DNA from: SHZL01 sp035292625
GTDB lineage: Bacteria; Pseudomonadota; Gammaproteobacteria; Xanthomonadales; SZUA-36
DNA length: 10,621 nucleotides
NCBI GenBank assembly: GCA_035292625.1
Contig: DATDPS010000141.1
Location: 1-10,621, forward strand
Reading direction: 5' to 3'
The notes beneath the pieces were generated by a model. The model was given only the letters and a program-made list of their open reading frames with translations, ran no database searches and was not told the origin of the DNA. The translations under genes were made by a program, and so were the position numbers. This document shows positions 1 to 6,524 of the stretch, piece by piece; the stretch's first letter is position 1, and every line of letters begins with the position of its first letter.

Positions 1-656
1 GGGCGGGTGGAAGCGGCGATCGCATCGGCAGCGGTGCGGCGGCCGCAGTGGCTGAGGTCCACCAGGATGCCCAACTCGTTCATGCGCTCCACGGCTTCCA
101 CCCCGGACCGGCTCAGGCCGGCGTCTGCGGGCTCCATGCACCCGTCGCCGAGCAGGTTGCGCCGGTTGTAGGTGGGCTGGATGATGCGGACTCCAAGCTG
201 GCGCAAGGCGCTGAGCCGTTCCAGGTCGTCTTCAAAGGCCACGCCGTCCTGCAAGCCATAAATCAGCCCGGTCTGACCGGCGCTCTTCGCCGCCTGCATG
301 TCCGCCACGCTTTTGATGCCAGCGAATACCTCCGGGTGGGCCGCGATCTCAGCCTCCCAGCGGGTGATGTCGCGAACGATCTTTTCAAAAGCCTCCAGCG
401 GATTCATGGTGCCCACGGCACCGACCGTGAGATGTATCGCGGTCAGCCCCGATTCGCGTATGTGTTCGAGCTCCAAAGGACTGAGACTGGAGCCTTCACC
501 CGATTCAAGTCCGCCGGGGAAACCGAGGCCATCGATGACGATGCTTGCGGCATACATGTCCAGAGCGGACGGAGCGGCCAGCAAGCCGGGCGCCACCAGG
601 GCAAAGGCGCCTGAACTCGCGGCCAGGCGAATCAATTCACGTCGGGTAAATGGCAT
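1..656 (-). CDS. M19 family (renal/membrane dipeptidase-like) protein, Tat-exported, C-terminus off the left edge
   Basis: Reading leftward from the ATG at 656-654 gives 219 residues with no stop before the edge, so the C-terminal part is missing. The start follows a GGAGG Shine-Dalgarno with about 8 nt spacing. Residues 1-28 look like a Tat signal: TRREL, a hydrophobic stretch, then small residues near LLAAPS. The body matches the M19 metallopeptidase fold: IVIDG at 40-43, GLQDG at 134-138, LRQLGVRIIQPTYN at 151-164, and ILVDLSHCG at 197-205, the most typical M19 signature. Family members hydrolyse dipeptides with two zinc ions, here after export. The first zinc motif, usually DGHxD, reads DGLGF (42-46). 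The usual Glu ligand position is Gln136, and the substrate-binding His is Tyr163. Similar changes may occur across a bacterial M19 subgroup, so dipeptidase activity is uncertain. The family call is secure; the substrate is not. It is divergent from the thiolase gene. Confidence 0.88.
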   Translation of the reverse strand, partial: MPFTRRELIRLAASSGAFALVAPGLLAAPSALDMYAASIVIDGLGFPGGLESGEGSSLSPLELEHIRESGLTAIHLTVGAVGTMNPLEAFEKIVRDITRWEAEIAAHPEVFAGIKSVADMQAAKSAGQTGLIYGLQDGVAFEDDLERLSALRQLGVRIIQPTYNRRNLLGDGCMEPADAGLSRSGVEAVERMNELGILVDLSHCGRRTAADAIAASTR

Positions 657-687
657 GTCGGCAAGTCCTCCATGAAGGCTTGGCCTG

Positions 688-693
688 ATTGTA
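688..693 (-). promoter_or_regulatory. Possible -10 box for the M19 gene
   Basis: On the minus strand this reads TACAAT, five of six matches to the sigma-70 -10 consensus. It would start transcription about 25 nt before the ATG at 656. I find no good -35 hexamer at 16-18 bp, so the call rests on the -10 box and its position. Confidence 0.35.
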
Positions 694-728
694 CAGAATC
701 CTGGCCCCCTTCTACCGTCATCCCGGCC

Positions 729-757
729 TTGAGGTAAATTGCAATGGGAATTATGCA
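729..757 (+). promoter_or_regulatory. Possible weak sigma-70 promoter for the thiolase gene
   Basis: TTGAGG at 729-734 and TATGCA at 752-757 are separated by 17 bp, the preferred spacing. The -35 matches well at TTGA; the -10 matches only at TAT. A start near 764 would leave a leader of about 33 nt before the ATG at 797. The surrounding AT-rich patch (735-763) in GC-rich DNA supports a promoter somewhere here. Confidence 0.3.
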
Positions 758-796
758 GTAAACTGGCGGCCGGTTCTTGCCTCCAGGAAAACACGC

Positions 797-1978
797 ATGC
801 GTGAAGCTGTCATCGTCTCAACCGCCCGGACTCCGATTGGCAAAGCCTATCGGGGCGCATTCAACAATACCGAAGCCCCCACGCTGGGCGGACACCCGAT
901 CAAACACGCCGTGGCGCGGGCGGGGATCGACCCGGCGGAAGTGGACGACGTGGTTTTTGGCTGCGCCATGCCCCAGGGCAGCCAGGGCAGCAACATCGCC
1001 CGGCAATGTGCATTGGCTGCCGGCCTGCCGGTGAGCACCGCGGGCATGACGGTGGACCGTCAATGCTCTTCCGGCATGATGGCGATCGCCATTGCCGCCA
1101 AATCCATCATCGTCGATGGCACGGATATCGCGGTCGGCGGTGGGCTGGAATCGATCAGCCTGGTGCAGAACGAACACATGAACTCACACCGGGCCAGTGA
1201 CCCCCGGCTACTGGCCCTGCACCCGGACGTCTACATGGCCATGATCGACACGGCGGAGATCGTGGCCAAACGTTACCACGTCAGTCGCGAAGCCCAGGAC
1301 GAGTACGCGCTGCAAAGCCAGCAACGGACGGCGGCCGCCCAGGCGGATGGCCGCTTTGAGCAGGAAATCGTGCCCTTGCCGTCGAACCGCGCGGTGCAGG
1401 ACAAGGCCAGCGGCGAGGTCCGGTTCGAGGACACCGTGCTCGGGCAGGACGAGGGCAACCGCCCGGACACCACCCCGGCTGGCCTCTCCAGCCTGAAGCC
1501 CGTGCGCGAGAACGGTTGCGTCACGGCGGGCAACGCCAGCCAATTGTCCGATGGCGCAGCGGCCTGTGTGCTGATGGAAAGCCGCCTGGCGGAAAAGCGC
1601 GGTTTGCAAGCCCTGGGTATTTATCGCGGCACGGCGGTGGCAGGTTGCAAACCGGACGAAATGGGCATCGGGCCGGTCTTTGCCGTGCCCAGGTTGCTGC
1701 GGCTGAACGGCCTGAAGATGGACGATATCGATCTGTGGGAGCTGAACGAGGCGTTTGCCGTGCAGGTGATCTACTGCCGCGACCGGCTGGGCATACCGGA
1801 CGAGCGGCTGAATGTCGATGGCGGCGCCATCTCCATCGGCCATCCCTACGGCATGTCGGGCGCCCGCCTGGTGGGGCATGCCCTGCTCGCTGGCAAGCGG
1901 CGCGGCGCGAAGTATGTGGTCTGCACCATGTGCATCGGCGGCGGCCAGGGCGCCGCGTCGTTGTTCGAAGTGGCCTGA
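797..1978 (+). CDS. Thiolase family protein (acetyl-CoA C-acyltransferase / acetyltransferase)
   Basis: A 393-residue protein, the normal length for thiolases, which cleave 3-ketoacyl-CoA with CoA or condense two acyl-CoAs. All catalytic landmarks are present. The nucleophile is Cys90 in DRQCSSGM. NEAF is at 317-320. His349 lies in GHPYGMSGAR, and the acid/base Cys379 in CTMCIGGGQG. The start MREAVIVSTARTPIG matches the family N-terminus and has AGGA about 9 nt upstream; an in-frame ATG at 689 would add 36 residues unlike any thiolase leader. The GHPYGMSGAR form resembles proteobacterial acetyl-CoA acyltransferases of the FadA/FadI type, but chain-length preference cannot be read from sequence. 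An acyl-CoA ligase follows 77 bp downstream on the same strand, which suggests a role in fatty or other carboxylic acid breakdown. No fadB-like partner is in the window, so I give no symbol. Confidence 0.95.
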   Translation: MREAVIVSTARTPIGKAYRGAFNNTEAPTLGGHPIKHAVARAGIDPAEVDDVVFGCAMPQGSQGSNIARQCALAAGLPVSTAGMTVDRQCSSGMMAIAIAAKSIIVDGTDIAVGGGLESISLVQNEHMNSHRASDPRLLALHPDVYMAMIDTAEIVAKRYHVSREAQDEYALQSQQRTAAAQADGRFEQEIVPLPSNRAVQDKASGEVRFEDTVLGQDEGNRPDTTPAGLSSLKPVRENGCVTAGNASQLSDGAAACVLMESRLAEKRGLQALGIYRGTAVAGCKPDEMGIGPVFAVPRLLRLNGLKMDDIDLWELNEAFAVQVIYCRDRLGIPDERLNVDGGAISIGHPYGMSGARLVGHALLAGKRRGAKYVVCTMCIGGGQGAASLFEVA

Positions 1979-2008
1979 TATCCACCCGGAAAGCAGTGGT
2001 CCATGATT

Positions 2009-2014
2009 TATACT
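2009..2014 (+). promoter_or_regulatory. TATACT -10-like box before the acyl-CoA ligase gene
   Basis: TATACT matches the sigma-70 -10 consensus at five of six positions and lies 42 nt before the ligase start, giving a leader of about 35 nt. No convincing -35 is seen. It could let the ligase be transcribed apart from the thiolase. The 12-mer TTTATACTTCCC around it recurs before the gene at 4428. Confidence 0.4.
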
Positions 2015-2055
2015 TCCCTTCCCTTACACTGGAACCATTCAATCAGGGCGCATGC

Positions 2056-3591
2056 ATGAAAGTACCTTTGACCATCCTCGACTACCTGCGCAGGGCCGGG
2101 CAGGTCTACCCCGGCCGCATCGCCTTCATCGACGAGGCCGAACAGCCCGCGTCGTCCTGGGGTGCCAAAACCTATGCTGAAATGGCTGCGCTCGCCAGGG
2201 CGCAGGCTGCTGGCCTTGATGCCCTGGCAGTGGCGCACGGCGCACGTGTAGCGATCGTCAGCCAGAACTCGGCGCGCCTGCTGACCAGTTTCTTTGGCGT
2301 CAGCGGATACGGCCGCATCCTGGCGCCGATCAACTTCCGGCTGGTGGCTGATGAAGTGAAGTACATCGTCGAACATTGCGGCGCCGAAGTGTTGCTGGTC
2401 GATCCTGAGCTGGATGAGCCGCTGCGCCAGGTAAAGGCCAAACATCGCTTCGTGCTGGGCGCGGAATCTGACGAGCAGCTCTATCTGCCCAAGCTCGAGC
2501 CGGTGCCCTGGACGCCGGATGAGGATGCAACCGCCACCATCAACTACACCAGCGGCACCACGGCGCGGCCCAAGGGCGTGCAACTCACCCATCGCAACCT
2601 GTGGCTCAACGCCGCCACCTTCGGCTGGCACATGGGCGTCAACGACCGCGACGTGTACCTACACACCCTGCCGCAGTTCCACTGCAATGGCTGGGGCATG
2701 GTGTACGCGGTCACAGCCATGGGCTGCAAACACATCGTCCTGCGCAAGGTGGATGGCGCGGAAATCCTGCGCCGGGTCGCCGAGCATGGCGTGACCCTGA
2801 TGTGCGGCGCCCCGGCCGTCGTGAACATGGTTCTCGACGCCGCGGAAACCTGGCAAGGCGACATTCCCGGCCGTGGCCGGGTGCGCATCGTGGTGGCTGG
2901 CGCGCCGCCGCCTACCCGCACCATCGAGCGCGTGGAAACCGAGCTCGGCTGGCAGTTCATGCAAATTTACGGCCTGACGGAAACCGCCCCCCTTCTGACC
3001 ATCAACCCGCCCCGGCCAGAGCTGGATCACCTGTCACCGGTTGAAAGGGCCGTGCAACTGAGCTCCGCCGGCTCCCCGGCGCTCGGCGTTGAAATCCGCG
3101 CGGACGCCACGGGCGAAGTGCTGGCGCGTAGCAACGTCGTGATGGAAGGCTACTGGAACCAGCCGGATGAATCCGCCAAAGCCATCGTCGATGGCTGGTT
3201 TCACACCGGTGATGGCGGCAGCGTAGGCGAGAACCACTGCCTGAGCATCGCCGATCGCAAGAAGGACGTGATCATCAGCGGTGGCGAGAACGTCAGCTCG
3301 ATCGAAGTCGAAAGCGCGGTGTTTTCCCATCCTGAGGTGGCCGAAGTGGCGGTCATCGGCATCCCGGACGAAAAGTGGGGCGAGCTGGTCTGCGCCCTGG
3401 TGGTGAAAAAAACCGGATCGGCACTGACTGAAGCGGAACTCATCGCCCACACGAAAACCAGGCTGGCCGGTTACAAGTGCCCAAAGCGCATTGAATTCCG
3501 CAGCGAGCTCGCCCGCACTGCAACCGGCAAATTGCAGAAGTTCAAGCTGCGCGCGCCGTATTGGGAAGGCCGCAGCCGGCAGGTGAATTAG
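2056..3591 (+). CDS. AMP-forming acyl-CoA synthetase (fatty-acid/carboxylate--CoA ligase)
   Basis: A 511-residue ANL-superfamily enzyme that would activate a carboxylic acid to its acyl-CoA using ATP. The phosphate-binding loop is TSGTTARPKG at 165-174, with Ala170 where Gly is usual. PQFHCNGW follows, a motif shared with the DmdB and plant acyl-activating-enzyme branches. Next come YGLTETAP from 305 and HTGD at 383-386. After the hinge region DRKKDVIISGGENVSSIEVE, the C-terminal catalytic lysine is Lys492 in RTATGKLQ. All core motifs are intact, so it should be active. The start is MKVPLTILDYL, preceded by AGGG; the overlapping ATG at 2052 is out of frame. The reading frame is open much further upstream, but that stretch overlaps the thiolase and is a shadow. 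The substrate is likely a medium- or long-chain fatty acid or a substituted propionate; the sequence alone does not decide. It likely works with the thiolase. Confidence 0.93.
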   Translation: MKVPLTILDYLRRAGQVYPGRIAFIDEAEQPASSWGAKTYAEMAALARAQAAGLDALAVAHGARVAIVSQNSARLLTSFFGVSGYGRILAPINFRLVADEVKYIVEHCGAEVLLVDPELDEPLRQVKAKHRFVLGAESDEQLYLPKLEPVPWTPDEDATATINYTSGTTARPKGVQLTHRNLWLNAATFGWHMGVNDRDVYLHTLPQFHCNGWGMVYAVTAMGCKHIVLRKVDGAEILRRVAEHGVTLMCGAPAVVNMVLDAAETWQGDIPGRGRVRIVVAGAPPPTRTIERVETELGWQFMQIYGLTETAPLLTINPPRPELDHLSPVERAVQLSSAGSPALGVEIRADATGEVLARSNVVMEGYWNQPDESAKAIVDGWFHTGDGGSVGENHCLSIADRKKDVIISGGENVSSIEVESAVFSHPEVAEVAVIGIPDEKWGELVCALVVKKTGSALTEAELIAHTKTRLAGYKCPKRIEFRSELARTATGKLQKFKLRAPYWEGRSRQVN

Positions 3592-3668
3592 ACGCCAAGG
3601 CATGTCGGGGCATATTGTCCTGGTTCGTATTATTTTCCCACTTGATCCAAACCACGCATTGTGCCCTT

Positions 3669-3685
3669 CCACAACTTCGGTGTGG
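3669..3685 (+). other. Small hairpin downstream of the acyl-CoA ligase
   Basis: CCACA and TGTGG form a 5-bp stem around a 7-nt loop containing CTTCGG. It lies 78 bp after the ligase stop and is followed by a mixed GTTTC tract, not a clean T-run. It may help end the thiolase-ligase transcript, but on sequence alone it is weak. Confidence 0.25.
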
Positions 3686-3813
3686 GTTTCGTGACCTCAC
3701 AATTTGATGGTTTTGAGCGCAGTGAGGACGAAGCGACCTGTTCTCATTCGAATCATGCTCGCCATGTTAAAAAATGATGCCCCGGGTGGAGTTTGGGCGT
3801 AGGATGTTGGGCG

Positions 3814-3837
3814 AGCGGAAGAGCGCCGCTTTTTATT
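3814..3837 (+). terminator. Modest terminator-like hairpin in the leader of the 3901 gene
   Basis: AGCGG (3814-3818) and CCGCT (3826-3830) pair around a 7-nt loop and run straight into a T-rich tract ending near 3837. The stem is short for an intrinsic terminator. Since it lies 64 bp before the start at 3901, it could end a short upstream transcript, act as a leader attenuator, or be incidental. Confidence 0.35.
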
Positions 3838-3900
3838 TCCTTGCAGGCAGGCGGTTGTTTCATCCGTATCTGGCTTTTAACCTGACAGAGGGAGAAAAGA

Positions 3901-4212
3901 ATGAACCCAGCAAAAATATTCCGCATTGCAGCTTTGGCAGTAGCCGTGATCGCCGCGGTTGTCACTATCCCCTACGTGGCGCTGCTGTTTATCGTGCTCG
4001 GTCTTGGCATCGGCATTCTCGGTGTAAGCGAAGACCGTCGTTTGCTTTACCTGGTGGGAGCGGTCGCCTTGGCGCAGGTCGCCAATGCGCTTGGCCCGGT
4101 GCCGGCAATCGGGACTTATCTCACAGACTTCATTACGAACATGAGCACCATCATCAACGCGGGTGCAGTCGCCGTACTTGCCATGATCTTCAAGGACAGA
4201 ATAACCGAATAA
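3901..4212 (+). CDS. Small multi-pass membrane protein, function unknown
   Basis: A 103-residue protein I cannot assign to a named family. It has a good GAGGGAG Shine-Dalgarno about 6 nt before the ATG and ends just before a strong terminator, so it is very likely a real gene. Hydrophobic stretches cover about 8-40 (long enough for one long or two short helices), 49-66 and 82-98. The short polar link GVSEDRR (41-47) and the C-terminal KDRITE suggest a cytoplasmic side for these ends by the positive-inside rule. The segment between about 65 and 82 (GPVPAIGTYLTDFITNMS) is rich in Gly and Pro. There is no signal peptide cleavage site and no catalytic motif. It appears to be a single-gene unit between a long leader and its own terminator. 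It could be an inner-membrane accessory or stress protein; that is speculation. Confidence 0.8.
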   Translation: MNPAKIFRIAALAVAVIAAVVTIPYVALLFIVLGLGIGILGVSEDRRLLYLVGAVALAQVANALGPVPAIGTYLTDFITNMSTIINAGAVAVLAMIFKDRITE

Positions 4213-4229
4213 GGACTGATTCAGGAAAG

Positions 4230-4255
4230 GGCCCGCTCCTCGAGCGGGCCTTTTC
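4230..4255 (+). terminator. Strong intrinsic terminator
   Basis: GGCCCGCTC (4230-4238) and GAGCGGGCC (4242-4250) form a perfect 9-bp GC-rich stem with a 3-nt loop, followed by TTTTCGTTT. It begins 18 nt after the stop of the small membrane protein. The A-run just upstream (4226-4228) makes it partly bidirectional. Confidence 0.93.
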
Positions 4256-4338
4256 GTTTGCGGGCGACTAACCGGGCAAACTGTTTCCGGTGCATTTCCG
4301 TTCCAGATAAATCCATCCGGCCTGCTTTTGGGGTGGTT

Positions 4339-4344
4339 TATACT
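4339..4344 (+). promoter_or_regulatory. TATACT -10-like box before the TolB/TPR gene
   Basis: TATACT, five of six matches to the sigma-70 -10 consensus, lies 84 nt after the preceding terminator stem and 84 nt before the GTG start. Expression must start in this interval because of the terminator, which supports the call. No good -35 is present at 16-18 bp. The flanking TTTATACTTCCC is shared with the box at 2009. Confidence 0.45.
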
Positions 4345-4379
4345 TCCCGCCACCAGGAACCACTGCCAGGGGGTAATAC

Positions 4380-4422
4380 GGTGCCAGGACCAAATGCAGA
4401 CATGAACCACCCGGGTGCCAGG
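4380..4422 (+). repeat. Direct repeat GGTGCCAGG in the leader of the TolB/TPR gene
   Basis: GGTGCCAGG occurs at 4380-4388 and 4414-4422, 34 bp apart, inside the likely untranslated leader. The second copy supplies the only Shine-Dalgarno-like AGG before the GTG start at 4428. It could be a regulator site or chance in a CCAGG-rich stretch. Confidence 0.35.
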
Positions 4423-4427
4423 CTGCC

Positions 4428-6395
4428 GTGAAAAAGCGTCCCCGCTTCCCGATTCGCAGATTCTGGGATGAATTACGCCGCCGGCACGTGGTGCGGGTGG
4501 CGATCTATTACGCCGCTTTCGCCTGGATCGTGATCCAGGTGGGCGCGGTGCTGCTGGAGGCCTTCGAGCTAGCGCATTTTCTGCGCTTCCTCATCGCCAC
4601 CGTGGTCGCCGGGTTTCCGATGGTACTGGTATTGTCATGGATTTTCGATGTAACGCCGGGCGGCATAGAGCGTACCGCGCCCCTGCCCGCGCCATTTGAA
4701 GCTCCGGCCGGTTCGCTCGCTGTCCTGTCTTTCGCCAACTTCAGCGAGGATGTTGAGAACGAGTACTTTTCCGACGGGCTGTCGGAAGAAATACGCAACC
4801 AACTCGCCCGCGTGCCGGGTCTGAGGGTGGCCGCCCGCACCTCGTCCTTTACTTTCAAGGATCGCTACGAGGATGTGCGTGAAATAGGCCGCCGCCTCAA
4901 CGTGGCGGCGGTTCTGGAGGGTGGCGTCCGCAAGCAGGCCGATGCAGTGCGTATCAGCCTGCAACTGGTCAACACAGCCGATGGATACCAGGTCTGGTCA
5001 GAAAACTTTGAACGCAAACTCGAGGATATCTTCCGGCTGCAAAGCGAAATTGCCGAGGCCGTCATCCGGGTGGTAACGCCGCTCCGGGCGGCAAACCAGG
5101 CTGTCCTGCCGGCGCCCGCGACAGAACGCTTCGATGCTTACAACCTCTACCTGCGCGGCCGCCATTATTTTCACAAGCGCACCGAACCAGCCCTGCGCCG
5201 CGCGGTGGAATATTTCGAGCAGGCCATAGAACGGGATGCGAACTACGCGCTTGCCTATTCCGGATTGAGCGACGCCTGCAGCCTGATCAGTTCGCGCTAC
5301 TACGGTAACGTGCCGGTCGACGAAGCGGTGGCCAGGGCGTTGCCCGCCGCCTTGCGTGCGCTTGAATTGGCGCCCGAGCTGGCTGAAGCACACGCTTCGC
5401 TCGGCCTGGTGCGCGAAAACCAGGGCGATCTTGCCGCCGCCCTGCAATCGCTGCGGCGTGCGCTGGAGTTGAACCCCGCTTACACCATGGCCCTGGTGTG
5501 GCTCGCGCTGGTGCTGGTCAAGCAGGGGCGTTTTCGCGAAGCGGAGCAGTGTGACCGGGAAGCGCTGCAGCGTGACCCACTGTCGCCGATCATCAACGTC
5601 AATTTGGGTTTCGATGCCCTGCGTTACGGTGACCTTGCCCAGGCCAAAACGTATTTCACTTCGGCCATCGAAATCGACCCGGCGTTTCCCGTGTCACACT
5701 ACGGTTTGTCCCGTGCACATGCGCTGGAGGGAGAGTTTGACGCGGCCCTGGAAGCCATGGATGCTGCAATCACCTGCGCACCCTTGCGCGCTTTCTACCA
5801 GGCGCGCAAGGGCCTGTTGCTGCTGCAGATGGACCGCCCCGGCGAGGCGGCCAGCGCGGTGGAGGCGGCCTGCTGCAAGATAGCCGACAACCCCTTCAAT
5901 GCCGACTTCATGATTGCATACTTCATGACCAGTGGCGATCGCGATGCCCTTGGCCGCGTGGCCCGGGGCGAGACCTCGCTGACGTACACGGCCGACCAGC
6001 GCGGGCAGGTTCTGATTGCGCTTGGCGACCTGGAAGCCGCGCGTGAGCAGTACGACCTTGCGACCCTGGACCACGAACGCGAATTGATGGACCTGATTAC
6101 CGATGACTGGATCTGGCGCCTGCCCCACGTCATCAACCGGGCGCACCTGTGGCTGCGGGCTGGCGATGCCCGCGGCACAGATGAGCTGGAGCGGCTGTTG
6201 ACCGAGCTCAAAGCCATCGAGGACCAGGGCGTGGTGAATCCCTTCGCCCGCTACTGGGCGGCCAGCGCCAATGCCGTGCTCGGCCGCACCGAGCAGGCCC
6301 GGACCCTGCTCACCGAAGCCCGGCGGATCGGTTGGCGCCACGCCTGGTGGGAACGGCATGACTGGAACATCGGGTCTTTGCCGCGCGGCGGTTAA
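4428..6395 (+). CDS. Membrane-anchored TolB-like/TPR protein
   Basis: A 655-residue protein starting at GTG; no in-frame upstream start fits. A basic N-terminus (FWDELRRRHVVR, 12-23) precedes two membrane helices at about 23-45 and 52-73 and the link FDVTPGGIERT. Next is a TolB/FlgO-like N-terminal domain at about 96-218, containing SLAVLSFANFSED, EYFSDGLSEEIRNQL, LRVAARTSSFTFK and the VLEGGVRK to YQVWSENFE region. From about 236 onward there are TPR-type helical pairs, clearest at about 240-283, 318-350, 352-384, 386-418 and 420-452. This architecture is known from proteobacteria, where the TolB-like plus TPR module often follows a cyclase or DNA-binding domain; here neither is present, only the membrane anchor. 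By the positive-inside rule both soluble domains would face the cytoplasm. A role as a protein-interaction scaffold or signalling partner is plausible but unproven. It is a single gene with its own promoter region and a likely terminator. Confidence 0.88.
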   Translation: MKKRPRFPIRRFWDELRRRHVVRVAIYYAAFAWIVIQVGAVLLEAFELAHFLRFLIATVVAGFPMVLVLSWIFDVTPGGIERTAPLPAPFEAPAGSLAVLSFANFSEDVENEYFSDGLSEEIRNQLARVPGLRVAARTSSFTFKDRYEDVREIGRRLNVAAVLEGGVRKQADAVRISLQLVNTADGYQVWSENFERKLEDIFRLQSEIAEAVIRVVTPLRAANQAVLPAPATERFDAYNLYLRGRHYFHKRTEPALRRAVEYFEQAIERDANYALAYSGLSDACSLISSRYYGNVPVDEAVARALPAALRALELAPELAEAHASLGLVRENQGDLAAALQSLRRALELNPAYTMALVWLALVLVKQGRFREAEQCDREALQRDPLSPIINVNLGFDALRYGDLAQAKTYFTSAIEIDPAFPVSHYGLSRAHALEGEFDAALEAMDAAITCAPLRAFYQARKGLLLLQMDRPGEAASAVEAACCKIADNPFNADFMIAYFMTSGDRDALGRVARGETSLTYTADQRGQVLIALGDLEAAREQYDLATLDHERELMDLITDDWIWRLPHVINRAHLWLRAGDARGTDELERLLTELKAIEDQGVVNPFARYWAASANAVLGRTEQARTLLTEARRIGWRHAWWERHDWNIGSLPRGG

Positions 6396-6402
6396 GTTCA
6401 TC

Positions 6403-6428
6403 CCCGAGGGCAGCTCTGGGCGGTTTTT
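6403..6428 (+). terminator. Probable intrinsic terminator of the TolB/TPR gene
   Basis: CCCGAG (6403-6408) pairs with CTC (6414-6416) and GGG (6418-6420) with one bulged T, around a 5-nt loop. CGG and then TTTTT (6424-6428) follow. It lies 8 nt after the stop. The bulge and the CGG before the T-run make it weaker than the terminator at 4230. Confidence 0.5.
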
Positions 6429-6449
6429 CTGAAGTAATCGCCCGAGCGC

Positions 6450-6482
6450 CATTCAGTCACCATTCAGCAGGGTGCGTCTAAG
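6450..6482 (+). promoter_or_regulatory. Tandem CATTCAG repeat and -10 box: likely activator-dependent promoter
   Basis: CATTCAG occurs at 6450-6456 and 6461-6467, an exact 11-bp period that places both copies on the same face of the helix. TCTAAG at 6477-6482 matches the -10 consensus at four of six positions. A -35 at 17 bp would fall at 6454-6459 and reads CAGTCA, a poor match lying inside the repeat. A direct repeat of about 11 bp replacing the -35 is the usual arrangement for OmpR/PhoB-family response regulators at activated promoters. Which regulator binds is unknown. Transcription would begin near 6489, feeding the gene at 6525. Confidence 0.5.
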
Positions 6483-6490
6483 CTGGGCTC

Positions 6491-6507
6491 CACGGTTCAA
6501 AACCGTG
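6491..6507 (+). other. Perfect 7-bp hairpin at the predicted 5' end of the glycine-zipper mRNA
   Basis: CACGGTT (6491-6497) and AACCGTG (6501-6507) are perfect inverted repeats around a CAA loop. They end 3 nt before the AAAAGGAG ribosome-binding site at 6511-6518. If the -10 at 6477 is right, this stem-loop sits at the very 5' end of the message, where it could protect the mRNA; it could also be an operator. Confidence 0.5.
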
Positions 6508-6524
6508 TCAAAAAGGAGCTCACC

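Larger units (their letters stand above)
3592..3900 (+). other. Gene-free leader region between the ligase and the small membrane protein
   Basis: About 309 bp with no credible gene and a visibly lower GC content than its neighbours. A 30-codon reading frame starts at 3602 but lacks a properly spaced ribosome-binding site. The region holds two small hairpins (annotated separately), an A-run near 3769-3774, and the Shine-Dalgarno of the next gene (GAGGGAG just before 3901). No clear promoter pair is visible, yet the gene at 3901 must be transcribed from somewhere here or from the ligase promoter. Confidence 0.6.

Noticed and set aside
48..675. Two plus-strand reading frames (48-614 and 298-675) at the left edge
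   Set aside because: They lie antisense to the M19 gene, whose minus-strand frame has conserved motifs, a signal peptide and a strong ribosome-binding site. The plus-strand translations show no recognisable domain.
689..796. 36-residue N-terminal extension of the thiolase
   Set aside because: Thiolases start close to the AVIVSTARTPIG motif, and the ATG at 797 has a suitable ribosome-binding site; the extension covers the likely promoter.
1516..2055. In-frame 180-residue N-terminal extension of the acyl-CoA ligase
   Set aside because: The extension overlaps the thiolase C-terminal region in another frame, is very Arg/Gly-rich, and matches no ligase N-terminus. The natural start is at 2056.
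3602..3694. 30-codon reading frame in the leader region
   Set aside because: No properly spaced Shine-Dalgarno, no recognisable features, and its length is expected by chance.
3774..4410. Reading frames at 3774-4271 (plus) and 3877-4410 (minus) over the small membrane protein
   Set aside because: Both run through the 9-bp terminator at 4230, lack good ribosome-binding sites and have low-complexity, Arg/His-rich translations; the frame at 3901 has a ribosome-binding site and clear membrane segments.
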